Shown here piece by piece: positions 36,890 to 44,801 of a stretch of DNA of 64,000 bases. How positions within the stretch are numbered: the first letter of the stretch is position 1; every line of letters begins with the position of its first letter. The DNA comes from JBBQYA01 sp031412335. Its GTDB lineage: Bacteria > Bacteroidota > Bacteroidia > Sphingobacteriales > Sphingobacteriaceae. Position numbers and translations under genes: made by a program. The DNA lies in the NCBI GenBank assembly GCA_031412335.1, contig JANOCT010000020.1, positions 15,559 through 79,558 of the forward strand, given 5' to 3'. The notes under the pieces are model-generated. The model was not told the origin of the DNA. It ran no database searches and was given only the letters and a program-made list of their open reading frames with translations.

Positions 36890-37771
36890 ATGATTTTGCT
36901 CGATGGAAAATTAGTTTCTGAAGACCTTAAAAAATCGATTGCAGATCAAGCTGCTATCTTTTTAAAAGAAAATGGAAGAAAGCCACATTTGGCTGCCATT
37001 TTAGTTGGTAATGATGGAGGAAGCGAAACGTATGTTGCCAGCAAAGTGAAAAATTGCGAGAAGGTAGGATTTGAAAGCACTTTAATCCGATTTGATACTT
37101 CAGTTTCAGAAATAGAACTATTAAATGAAATTAGAATAATAAATGAACGAGCAGATATTGATGGCTTAATTGTTCAACTTCCACTTCCGGCTCATATCAA
37201 TCCAGATTTAGTTACCGAAACCATTGATTATCGAAAAGACGTGGATGGATTCCATCCGGTAAATTTAGGTAGAATGCAAAGAAACCTGCCTTGCTTTCTT
37301 CCAGCAACACCTTTTGGAATTTTATTAATGCTTGAGTACTATAAAATAAACACAAGTGGTATGAACTGTGTTGTAATTGGCAGGAGTAATATTGTAGGAA
37401 GTCCGATAAGTATATTAATGGCAAGAAATGCAAATCCAGGAAATTGTACGGTAACTCTGGCTCATAGCAAAACAAAAAATATTAAAGAACTTACCCTCAA
37501 TGCTGACATTATTATTGCAGCTATAGGAAAAAAGAATTTTTTAACTGCTGATATGGTTAAAAATGGTTCAATAATTATTGATGTAGGTATAAATAGGGAA
37601 GAAAGTTCTGAATCACGCTCTGGATATAAATTATTTGGTGATGTTGATTTTGAGCAAGTATCTAAAAAAGCTGCTTTTATCACCCCAGTTCCTGGCGGAG
37701 TTGGTTTAATGACGATTGTTGGCTTATTAAAAAACACACTTTCCGCTGCACGAAAAGAAATCTATTCCTAA
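36890..37771 (+). CDS. folD: Bifunctional methylenetetrahydrofolate dehydrogenase/cyclohydrolase
   Basis: This 293-residue protein has the FolD signatures: LVGNDGGSETYVASKVKNCEKVG (catalytic Lys and Tyr near 50-58), GLIVQLPLPAHI near 95, DVDGFHPVNLGRM near 120 and the NADP motif VVIGRSNIVGSPIS near 163, then GGVGLMTIVGLLKN close to the end. It interconverts 5,10-methylene-, methenyl- and 10-formyl-tetrahydrofolate for purine and methyl supply in the cytoplasm. It lies between lepA and queE, all three in the same direction with short gaps, so they may be co-transcribed. Confidence 0.97.
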   Translation: MILLDGKLVSEDLKKSIADQAAIFLKENGRKPHLAAILVGNDGGSETYVASKVKNCEKVGFESTLIRFDTSVSEIELLNEIRIINERADIDGLIVQLPLPAHINPDLVTETIDYRKDVDGFHPVNLGRMQRNLPCFLPATPFGILLMLEYYKINTSGMNCVVIGRSNIVGSPISILMARNANPGNCTVTLAHSKTKNIKELTLNADIIIAAIGKKNFLTADMVKNGSIIIDVGINREESSESRSGYKLFGDVDFEQVSKKAAFITPVPGGVGLMTIVGLLKNTLSAARKEIYS

Positions 37772-37803
37772 TTTCTCTGTTTTAAATTGTTAAAATAATA
37801 AAA

Positions 37804-38427
37804 ATGAATAACCCAATACCCGAAGATGGAAGTCTTCTTCCACTAATGGAAGATTTTTATACCATTCAGGGTGAAGGATATAACAGCGGAAAAGCCGCAT
37901 ACTTTATTCGGCTTGGTGGTTGTGATGTGGGTTGCCATTGGTGCGATGTTAAAGAATCATGGGATGCTAGTTTACACCCGCTTACTTCTGTTGATGCAAT
38001 TATTGAAAAAGCAATACCTCATCCAGCAAAAACAGTGGTTGTTACGGGTGGAGAACCATTGATTTATAACCTTGATTTGTTAACTACAAAATTTAAAGAG
38101 CAAGGGATAAAAACATTTATTGAAACTTCGGGTGCTTATCCGCTTTCTGGAGATTGGGATTGGATTTGTTTATCTCCAAAAAAATTTAAAGCTCCTTTAA
38201 AGGCGATAAACCCATTAGCACATGAATTAAAAGTTATAATTTTCAACAAATCTGACTTTGAATGGGCAGAGAGTCATGCTAAAGAAGTTTCCGTTGAATG
38301 TAAATTGTACCTACAACCAGAATGGAGCAAAGCAGAAACCCTTACTCCAATAATAATAGAATATGTAAAAAACAATCCAAAGTGGGAAATTTCGTTACAA
38401 ACCCATAAGTTTATGCACATTCCTTAA
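37804..38427 (+). CDS. queE: 7-carboxy-7-deazaguanine synthase (radical SAM)
   Basis: The 207-residue enzyme has a radical-SAM cluster motif CX3CX2C: Cys40, Cys44 and Cys47 in GGCDVGCHWCD, the variant typical of QueE rather than the standard CX3CX2C followed by an aromatic. It also has the glycine-rich VVTGGEPLIY motif. It converts CPH4 to CDG in queuosine synthesis (queD, queC and queF not in this window). It ends 3 bp before the OmpA-family gene, so the two may be translated from one message, though a functional link is not obvious. Confidence 0.95.
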   Translation: MNNPIPEDGSLLPLMEDFYTIQGEGYNSGKAAYFIRLGGCDVGCHWCDVKESWDASLHPLTSVDAIIEKAIPHPAKTVVVTGGEPLIYNLDLLTTKFKEQGIKTFIETSGAYPLSGDWDWICLSPKKFKAPLKAINPLAHELKVIIFNKSDFEWAESHAKEVSVECKLYLQPEWSKAETLTPIIIEYVKNNPKWEISLQTHKFMHIP

Positions 38428-38430
38428 TTC

Positions 38431-40335
38431 ATGATTACTCATCTCATTCGATTTTTCTTTCTTGCTATTTTTTTGCTTAACCATGCATATGCGCAAGTAG
38501 CTAGATATTCGACAGAGAACAAGCAGGCAATTATTAGTTTTAATAAAAGCAGTTTACTGGTTGATGCAAAAGATTATGAAAAAGCTATTTTCGAATTAAA
38601 TAAAGCGATTTCGTTGGATAGTAATTTTGCTGAAGCCCAACAACGTATTGGAGATGTTTATCGCCAGATAGGTTTATTTCCAAAAGCAGCATTTCATTAC
38701 CAAAAAGTAATTCTGCTAAATCCAGAATATGTAAAGTCTGCCCATTTTAATTTGGGATTGTCGCAAATAGAAATGCTTGATTATGCCAATGCAGAAGTTA
38801 ATTTCAGAAAGTATCTTACTTTTTCAGAAATAAGTGAAAGCCGCAAGAAAGAAGCAGAAAACTATATTTCGGATGCAGTATTTTCGATAAAAGCGATAAA
38901 GAATCCGGTACCATTTAAACCCATTATTTTACCAAAAGAAATAAATACAGAATTGCCAGAATACTTGCCAGCTATTACTGCTGATGATAGTACATTAATC
39001 TTTACCCGAAAAAATTTGAAAGGTGAAGATTTCTATTTTTCGGAAAAAACTAAAACTGGCTGGCAAATTTCAAAACCATTAAGTACCAATATTAACACTC
39101 CTATATATAATGAAGGTGCTCAAACAATTTCATCAGATGGGCAGCTATTAATTTTTACGGTTTGCAACCGGCCCGATAGTAAAGGAAGTTGCGATTTGTA
39201 CTTTTCTAAATTAATAGGATCAGACTGGGCAGTACCTCAAAGTTTGGGAACTACGATAAATACTTCTGCCTGGGAATCGCAACCAAGCTTATCAGCAGAT
39301 GGGCATACCTTATATTTTGCGAGTAATAGACCAGGAGGTTTTGGAAAAATAGACATTTATAAAAGCGAACTGCAAGAAAATAGTACCTGGGGCATACCTC
39401 AAAATCTCGGTAAAAACATCAATACTACCATGGATGAAGAGTCGCCTTTTATTCATGCAGATGGAAGAACTCTTTATTTTTCATCAGATGGATGGCCTGG
39501 TTTAGGTTCAATGGATTTATTTTTTTCTAGGTTAGATGCAGAAATGAATTTTAGCATTCCTACTAATTTAGGCTATCCTATTAATACACACCGTGAAGAA
39601 AGTAGCTTAATTATAAGTACATCTGGTATTAAAGCATATTTCGCTTCCAATAAAATGAATAAGAATTCGAACTTTGATTTGTATGAGTTTGATTTATATA
39701 AAGAAGCCAGACCTGATGCTGTTACTTTTTTAAGAGGAATAGTGATGGACGAAAAAACATTAGAAAAATTATATGCAGAAGTTGAAGTGGTTGATTTGAA
39801 TACTAATAAAGCAATATATAGTTCGTATTCAAATCCAAAAACCGGGATTTTCCTCACCGCACTACCATCTATGCGAGAATACGCACTGAATATTTCAAAA
39901 AACGGTTATTTGTTATATTCAGAAAATTTTTTGTTGAATACTAACAAAGAAATGCAATCTTACAACCGCGAAATATTCTTGAAAAAAATAGAAGCGGGCG
40001 AAGTGATGGAACTTAGGAATATATTTTATGATCTTAATTCTTATGATTTATTACCAAAATCAAAAGTAGAACTGAACAAATTATTATTATTCTTAAATGC
40101 AAATAAATCAATAGCTATAGAAATTGGGGGACATACAGATAATACAGGATTAGCAGAAAAAAATCTTGTTTTATCAAAAAACCGAGCAAAGGCTGTATAC
40201 GAATATTTAACAGGAGCAGGAATTTCTGCATCCAGAATTAGATTTGCGGGCTACGGATCTACTAAACCAATAGTAAGTAACGAAACTGATGCCGGAAAAG
40301 CATCAAATAGAAGAACAGAAATAAAAATATTATAA
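38431..40335 (+). CDS. OmpA-family protein with TPR and beta-propeller repeats
   Basis: The 634-residue protein has a signal peptide (HLIRFFFLAIFLLNHAYA), TPR-like helices (about 30-130, AISLDSNFAEAQQRIGDVY), a beta-propeller built from PD40-type repeats (about 180-400, TLYFASNRPGGFGKIDIY and LYFSSDGWPGLGSMDLFFS), a short carboxypeptidase-regulatory-like beta-sandwich (about 430-520) and a C-terminal OmpA peptidoglycan-binding domain (IEIGGHTDNTG, NRAKAVYEYL, GYGSTKP, NRRTEIKIL). This TPR-propeller-OmpA design is common in Bacteroidetes and relates to the PorE component of type IX secretion, which anchors the system to the wall. Whether this copy is PorE itself is uncertain. Confidence 0.9.
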   Translation: MITHLIRFFFLAIFLLNHAYAQVARYSTENKQAIISFNKSSLLVDAKDYEKAIFELNKAISLDSNFAEAQQRIGDVYRQIGLFPKAAFHYQKVILLNPEYVKSAHFNLGLSQIEMLDYANAEVNFRKYLTFSEISESRKKEAENYISDAVFSIKAIKNPVPFKPIILPKEINTELPEYLPAITADDSTLIFTRKNLKGEDFYFSEKTKTGWQISKPLSTNINTPIYNEGAQTISSDGQLLIFTVCNRPDSKGSCDLYFSKLIGSDWAVPQSLGTTINTSAWESQPSLSADGHTLYFASNRPGGFGKIDIYKSELQENSTWGIPQNLGKNINTTMDEESPFIHADGRTLYFSSDGWPGLGSMDLFFSRLDAEMNFSIPTNLGYPINTHREESSLIISTSGIKAYFASNKMNKNSNFDLYEFDLYKEARPDAVTFLRGIVMDEKTLEKLYAEVEVVDLNTNKAIYSSYSNPKTGIFLTALPSMREYALNISKNGYLLYSENFLLNTNKEMQSYNREIFLKKIEAGEVMELRNIFYDLNSYDLLPKSKVELNKLLLFLNANKSIAIEIGGHTDNTGLAEKNLVLSKNRAKAVYEYLTGAGISASRIRFAGYGSTKPIVSNETDAGKASNRRTEIKIL

Positions 40336-40360
40336 ACAATTTAAACAATCTCTCTCAAAT

Positions 40361-40792
40361 ATGAACAAACAAAATTACCAAAATCATCGACGATTAGTTT
40401 TTGGCTTTCACTTTCTCTTTCTAGGAATTACATTGATCGGTTTAATCGGTTCGTGTATTAATCTTTATCAATCATATAACTCGGAAACTTTTTATAGCGC
40501 TTCATTAATAGTGCTACTTTTTGTTACCGTGTTTTTCGTGGGATACTTTTCTAGGGCTTTTGCACTTAAAGCTCAAGATCGGGCAATAAAAGCAGAAGAA
40601 AATCTTCGTTTCTACATTCTAACTGGTGAACTTCACGATCCATCATTACGAATAAGTCAAATCATTGCACTTCGATTTGCCAATGATTCTGAATTTGTTG
40701 AGCTTTCTAAGAAAGCAGCAACAGAAAATTTGCGAAGTGAAAAAATTAAGCGGATGATTAAGAATTGGAGACCTGATTTCTACCGAGTTTAA
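40361..40792 (+). CDS. DUF6526-like small membrane protein
   Basis: The protein of 143 residues starts MNKQNYQNHRRLVFGFHFLF, a motif I associate with DUF6526, a Bacteroidetes family; the call is from memory. Two membrane helices are predicted near 14-35 and 45-65, followed by a cytoplasmic charged helix-rich tail (LRISQIIALRFANDSEFVEL, KIKRMIKNWRPDF). The function is unknown. It lies 25 bp after the OmpA-family gene and may be co-transcribed with it; a terminator hairpin lies 36 bp after its stop. Confidence 0.75.
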   Translation: MNKQNYQNHRRLVFGFHFLFLGITLIGLIGSCINLYQSYNSETFYSASLIVLLFVTVFFVGYFSRAFALKAQDRAIKAEENLRFYILTGELHDPSLRISQIIALRFANDSEFVELSKKAATENLRSEKIKRMIKNWRPDFYRV

Positions 40793-40828
40793 TCATTATT
40801 TACCAACCCTTTTCGAGGTGTTTTCTTC

Positions 40829-40856
40829 GAAGATTTTTTATCAAATCTTCATTTTA
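40829..40856 (+). terminator. Probable terminator after the DUF6526-like gene
   Basis: GAAGATTT (40829-40836) pairs perfectly with AAATCTTC (40843-40850), loop TTTATC, followed by ATTTTA. It lies 36 bp downstream of the stop at 40792. Confidence 0.5.
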
Positions 40857-40940
40857 AGCATAATGTACAAATAATCGCAAAACTAAATTTTTAGCTAATT
40901 TTTGATTTGCGAAAATTTAAATACGTAGATGAAATCTTTG

Positions 40941-40975
40941 AAATATGCCTTTTTAGTTATTTTAAGGCATATTTT
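40941..40975. repeat. Perfect 11-bp inverted repeat
   Basis: AAATATGCCTT (40941-40951) and AAGGCATATTT (40964-40974) are perfect inverse copies with a 12-nt T-rich loop and a T after the stem. It may be a second terminator or a regulatory site before the lectin-like gene. Confidence 0.5.
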
Positions 40976-41150
40976 ACACATCAAAATGTCTTTTTAAATC
41001 CAAAGGCTTTTTAAGGAATACGTATTATTACTTACAAAATGCTGTGCAAATCTACGCATCGAAAAATACGGCTTATCGTGTATTAAAAACAATCGCCTTT
41101 GTGCCCATATTTGATCATACTTTTTACTATTCAACTATTCAAAAGAAAAA

Positions 41151-42473
41151 ATGAAAACTTTATTATTAACAACATCTTTAATTATAGCCTCTCTTTTTAC
41201 TACCACTGCACAAACTTATACAGTTGCAGGTATATCATCTGATATAAGTACTCCTGCGAATCCTCATTCTTTCTCTCTCACTCCTGAACTTAATAACGTA
41301 GTTGGTGCAATTTGGAATAATACCATGGTTGACCTTAATACAAACTCCTTTATGATTACCTATGATTTAATGTTAGGTAGTGATGATTATGGTGCAGATG
41401 GTTCTGGTTTTGTACTACAAACCATTACTCCTTCAAGTACGCTTGTTGGAAACATAGGTGATGCAATGGGTTTCGGAATTAGCACATCATGTTATAACAA
41501 TAATACTAGCCCTAATTGTGGCTTAGCAATGACGCCTTCACTTGCAATAGAATTTGATACCCATGCGAATGCTAATGATCCACTTTTTGATCATATTGCA
41601 ATGGTACAAAATGGTGATACTCGTGGTACTCGTGGTTTTCCATTACTTGCACCTGCAGTACAGATGGATGCTACAAAACCAAATGTCGAAGATGGTGGTC
41701 AATACCCAGTTATGATAACATGGGACCATATCAACAAAGTTTTAGCAGTTGATTTTGACGGTTCAAGAAGAATTACCTACACAAACGATATTGTTAACAC
41801 TGTATTTGGAGGTAACTCAAATATTTATTGGGGATTGACTAGTGCAACTGGATCAAGAAAAAACTTACAACTAGCATTAAATTTATCAGTTGTATATTTT
41901 GGCCCACTACCAGTACAAATGGCAGCTTTCAATGTTAAAAAAACAACTGAAAATGAGGCTTTAATTACTTGGTCAACAGCAAGCGAATCAAATAATTCTT
42001 ACTTTACTGTTCAAAGAAGTGCTGATGGATTAGTTTACCAAAATATTGCTACAGTAGGTTCTGAGAATGGAAACAGTACTTCAACAAAAAATTATTCAAC
42101 TTTAGATAGAAAGCCCTTAAATGGAATTTCTTACTACAGAATTAAACAAACAGATATTAATGGTAAATCAACTACTTCTAGAGTATTACCTTTTTCAAAT
42201 GAAGGTGGAGCAACAGAAATGAGTGTTGTCTTGTATCCAGTGCCAACATCTACAATGCTTAATATTGATTTAACGTCAACAGTAAATGAAACAGCTTTAG
42301 TTCAAATATATGATATGAGCGGAAAGTTAATGATCAATACTACACAAGATGTAAACGAAGGTGCAAGTACATTTACTATCGCTACAGAAGAATTGCCAGT
42401 TGGATTATATTTATTGAAAGTTTATTCTCCTTCTACAAATGTTATGACAACTAAGCAATTCACAAAAAATTAA
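41151..42473 (+). CDS. Secreted L-type lectin-like protein with type IX sorting domain
   Basis: The protein has 440 residues. A signal peptide (KTLLLTTSLIIASLFTTTAQ) precedes a legume-lectin-like beta-sandwich (about 25-250) recognised from GADGSGFVLQ, SLAIEFDTHANANDP and FDHIAMVQNGD, as in bacterial L-type lectin domains; the conserved acidic residues that bind calcium appear as FDTHANANDPLFDH. A fibronectin-III-like domain (about 255-350, ALITWSTASESNNSYFTVQ) and a type IX secretion domain (LYPVPTSTMLNIDL to terminal KQFTKN) follow. It should be exported and bind sugars at the surface or in the medium. It is a single-gene unit, ending at a hairpin shared with rlmB. Confidence 0.85.
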   Translation: MKTLLLTTSLIIASLFTTTAQTYTVAGISSDISTPANPHSFSLTPELNNVVGAIWNNTMVDLNTNSFMITYDLMLGSDDYGADGSGFVLQTITPSSTLVGNIGDAMGFGISTSCYNNNTSPNCGLAMTPSLAIEFDTHANANDPLFDHIAMVQNGDTRGTRGFPLLAPAVQMDATKPNVEDGGQYPVMITWDHINKVLAVDFDGSRRITYTNDIVNTVFGGNSNIYWGLTSATGSRKNLQLALNLSVVYFGPLPVQMAAFNVKKTTENEALITWSTASESNNSYFTVQRSADGLVYQNIATVGSENGNSTSTKNYSTLDRKPLNGISYYRIKQTDINGKSTTSRVLPFSNEGGATEMSVVLYPVPTSTMLNIDLTSTVNETALVQIYDMSGKLMINTTQDVNEGASTFTIATEELPVGLYLLKVYSPSTNVMTTKQFTKN

Positions 42474-42533
42474 TTCTCTCAGGAATAAACAACTTTTCTT
42501 TTATAGTAAAAAGTAGCGCTCTCGCGCAGCATT

Positions 42534-42556
42534 GGCTCCCTCTGAATAGGGGAGCC
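42534..42556. terminator. Stem-loop between convergent genes
   Basis: GGCTCCC (42534-42540) pairs with GGGAGCC (42550-42556), a GC-rich 7-bp stem with a 9-nt loop, followed on the plus strand by ATTTGTGTTTTT. It lies between the stops of the lectin-like gene (42473) and rlmB (42567) and may stop transcription from either side. Confidence 0.6.
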
Positions 42557-42566
42557 ATTTGTGTTT

Positions 42567-43331
42567 TTAAGCTTTTCGTTGCCTTACAGCTTCATAAAGT
42601 ATTACACCAGCAGCTACCGAAACGTTTAATGATGCCAATTCGCCTGCTAATGGAATTCCTGCTCTTCCATCACACATTGCTAGATATTCACCAGAAATAC
42701 CATCCTCTTCTGATCCTAAAATAACAGCCGTAGGATTTTGAAAATCAGTTTTGTAAAGTAGATCGTTTGTTTTTTCAGTACAACCAATTATTTGCAAACC
42801 CGAATCCTTTAAAAAGCTAATAGTAGTTTTCAAATTAATTTCACGGCATATTGGTAAAGTAAGCAATGCACCAGCAGATGTTTTTATTGCGTCTGGATTA
42901 ATTTGTGCTGAACCTCTGGAAGGAATTATGATAGCATGCACACCTGCACAAGCAGCAGTTCGAACAATGGCTCCAAAATTTCTAACATCAGTTATTCGAT
43001 CTAGAATTAACAATAAGGGTGTCTCTCCTTTTTCATAAATTTCTGGTAATAAAAGCTCAATTTTTTGAAACTCAATAGGAGAAATATATCCAACTACACC
43101 TTGATGGTTTTTAAGTGTCAATCGATTTAGTTTTTCAATCGGTACATATTGAAAATTTATTTCACGATCAGTTAGAATTACTCTGCACTCTGCCCATAGA
43201 TCACCGTTCAAGCCTTTTTGTACAAAAATGCTTTCCAAGTCTTTTCCTGCCAAAACAGCTTCCATTATTGCCCTGATACCGAATATTAATTGATTTTGCT
43301 CTTTTTTTTCGCGAGGATACTCTTCAAACAT
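42567..43331 (-). CDS. rlmB: 23S rRNA 2'-O-methyltransferase of the SpoU/TrmH family
   Basis: The 254-residue protein has the SPOUT signatures: motif 1 DVRNFGAIVRTAACAGVHAI near 120, motif 2 LGSEEDGISGEY near 205 and motif 3 IPLAGELASLNVSVAAGVIL near 232, which form the deep trefoil knot. The N-terminal half is an RNA-binding domain (QLIFGIRAIMEAVLAGKDLE). Best match is RlmB (G2251 of 23S rRNA in E. coli numbering), though other TrmH members cannot be excluded from sequence alone. It lies 31 bp downstream of the GWxTD lipoprotein on the same strand and may be co-transcribed with it. Confidence 0.92.
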   Translation of the reverse strand: MFEEYPREKKEQNQLIFGIRAIMEAVLAGKDLESIFVQKGLNGDLWAECRVILTDREINFQYVPIEKLNRLTLKNHQGVVGYISPIEFQKIELLLPEIYEKGETPLLLILDRITDVRNFGAIVRTAACAGVHAIIIPSRGSAQINPDAIKTSAGALLTLPICREINLKTTISFLKDSGLQIIGCTEKTNDLLYKTDFQNPTAVILGSEEDGISGEYLAMCDGRAGIPLAGELASLNVSVAAGVILYEAVRQRKA

Positions 43332-43362
43332 GATTTTTATTTTAAATGAAATTATATTTTGT

Positions 43363-44628
43363 TTACTGCTGTTTAAGATATCCTTTGCGCCAGTTTTCTA
43401 CTTCCACATACCAGCTTTCTCTATATTCTGGAGATCTGTCTAGGTAATAATCATTGTCTGAAAAGTAATTTCCTGTTTTATTGAATACAAAAATCACAGT
43501 ATTGTAATAAAAGCTTTTTCGATATGTCCAAGTTTCTGTTTTTGCAGTTCTTTTCACCAAATCGGGTTTGCCATAAATTAAATATATCATTCCCCGATCG
43601 GTTTTCCAACCTTCTTTGTAAGATGTGAAATAGATATTTGCTTCTTGCACATTATTATAAAAAATTTTAATAATCTTTTTCGCCCGTTCTCTATTATTGC
43701 CAGCAGCATTTATCCAAAAATTATCAATCTGAGTTTTTTGATCCAAACTACCAATTATGTTTTTGTACTCTGCTTGTGTTGTTAAAAATCGAAGTGGTTT
43801 AAGCAGTTGATCCGGTCTGGATAGATTTGGATAATCATCATGAAAAATAAATAATGTTGCACCGCTTCGTTGAGTTTTGTCTGTTCTAATTTGATAAAAG
43901 CCCTTTTTTCCTAAAGCAACATTTTTACCATCCGAAGAAAAAATACTATCAGGATCAAAACTGATCAACTCTTGTTGGTTAATTGCAAACGGAGGTGAAG
44001 AATATTGATAATTTCGGTTGTAATAGCTTAAATAAAACAATTTACCTTTGTTTCGGATTGATTCTATTCTGAATGGTTCGTTTGCTTGTGCTACACTTCC
44101 AAAAAGCAATTGATTGCTTCGAACATTTTTAAAAATGAAATTCTGTGGAGAATTTATGCTCATTTTATCTATATCCAAATAGGCACTTTTATTAATCGAG
44201 CGGTTTAAATCATAAACTATTGTTTGCAAAAAATACTTTTTACCAGCTGGTGTAGCTAATGGGATTTCTACTTCAAAAGTTGAGTCATTTTCATTACGAA
44301 TAAGATTGAGAACAATTGAAGCACTGTCTACTAATAAACTCAAGTTTACAACATCGTATAATAATAACTTAACTCTAAAACCAGCGGAGAAAGTTCCATT
44401 TTCATTGGTGTAAAGTAGATTTTTTGCCGAAACCCTTAGAAAGAATAAAGTGGAATCATCTGAAATATGGTATGCTTGATTTTCAACATTTAATTTTCCA
44501 GAGTTATCATAAATTACAGAAAGGTTTTTATCAGAAATTACTGATTGCGTACGGCAACTGATGGTTGCTAAAAATAATAGCAGTATTACAATTTGAACAA
44601 TTCTAATTTTATTAACACCAAACATCAT
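43363..44628 (-). CDS. GWxTD domain lipoprotein
   Basis: The 421-residue protein starts with a lipoprotein signal (IVQIVILLLFLATISC, lipobox ATISC near residue 26). The C-terminal part contains the name-giving GWKTDRG motif in TSYKEGWKTDRGMIYLIYGKPD (about 345-365) together with WTYRKSFYY. GWxTD proteins are widespread in Bacteroidetes and often carry an N-terminal beta-rich region as here (about 30-210). They are of unknown function, thought to act in the envelope. It is followed by rlmB on the same strand. Confidence 0.88.
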   Translation of the reverse strand: MMFGVNKIRIVQIVILLLFLATISCRTQSVISDKNLSVIYDNSGKLNVENQAYHISDDSTLFFLRVSAKNLLYTNENGTFSAGFRVKLLLYDVVNLSLLVDSASIVLNLIRNENDSTFEVEIPLATPAGKKYFLQTIVYDLNRSINKSAYLDIDKMSINSPQNFIFKNVRSNQLLFGSVAQANEPFRIESIRNKGKLFYLSYYNRNYQYSSPPFAINQQELISFDPDSIFSSDGKNVALGKKGFYQIRTDKTQRSGATLFIFHDDYPNLSRPDQLLKPLRFLTTQAEYKNIIGSLDQKTQIDNFWINAAGNNRERAKKIIKIFYNNVQEANIYFTSYKEGWKTDRGMIYLIYGKPDLVKRTAKTETWTYRKSFYYNTVIFVFNKTGNYFSDNDYYLDRSPEYRESWYVEVENWRKGYLKQQ

Positions 44629-44687
44629 CTTTATTTATTCATACAAATAACGGGATTTATAAATTAATCAACATGTTGTTCACAAAG

Positions 44688-44730
44688 GTTGTTGATAAGA
44701 CTTTATTTTTGAAAATAAATTATCAGCAAC
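44688..44730. promoter_or_regulatory. Long interrupted hairpin upstream of dnaB
   Basis: GTTGTTGATAA (44688-44698) pairs with TTATCAGCAAC (44720-44730; one G-U), and TTTATTTT (44702-44709) pairs with AAAATAAA (44712-44719): nearly 19 bp of stem with a 3-nt bulge and a 2-nt loop. It sits in the divergent gap between the GWxTD gene and dnaB, 71 bp before the dnaB ATG. A perfect palindrome CAACATGTTG lies at 44669. It may be an operator or a replication-protein binding region; TGTTGATAA is one base from an inverted DnaA box. Confidence 0.45.
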
Positions 44731-44789
44731 TTAAAGATAATGTTAACTTAATGTAAGGAAATTAACAACAACTGATTTTTTGAGTTAGA

Positions 44790-44797
44790 TATATTTG
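44790..44797 (+). promoter_or_regulatory. TAnnTTTG box immediately before dnaB
   Basis: TATATTTG matches the Bacteroidetes -7 element and ends 4 bp before the ATG at 44802. Used as for rnpB, it would place the mRNA start at or on the start codon (leaderless transcript). No convincing -33 element was seen. Confidence 0.35.
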
Positions 44798-44801
44798 CAA
44801 C

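Larger units (their letters stand above)
40793..41150 (+). other. Intergenic interval with two hairpins
   Basis: This 358-bp interval between the DUF6526-like gene and the lectin-like gene holds a terminator hairpin (40829-40850) and a second palindrome (40941-40974). The last 100 bp, ending TTTTTACTATTCAACTATTC, are T-rich and must contain the lectin gene promoter; TACTTTTT near 41120 is one mismatch from TAnnTTTG. No coding or RNA gene was seen. Confidence 0.6.

Noticed and set aside
44640..44801. Chromosomal replication origin
   Set aside because: Only one DnaA-box-like word with a mismatch and no dnaA/dnaN neighbours.
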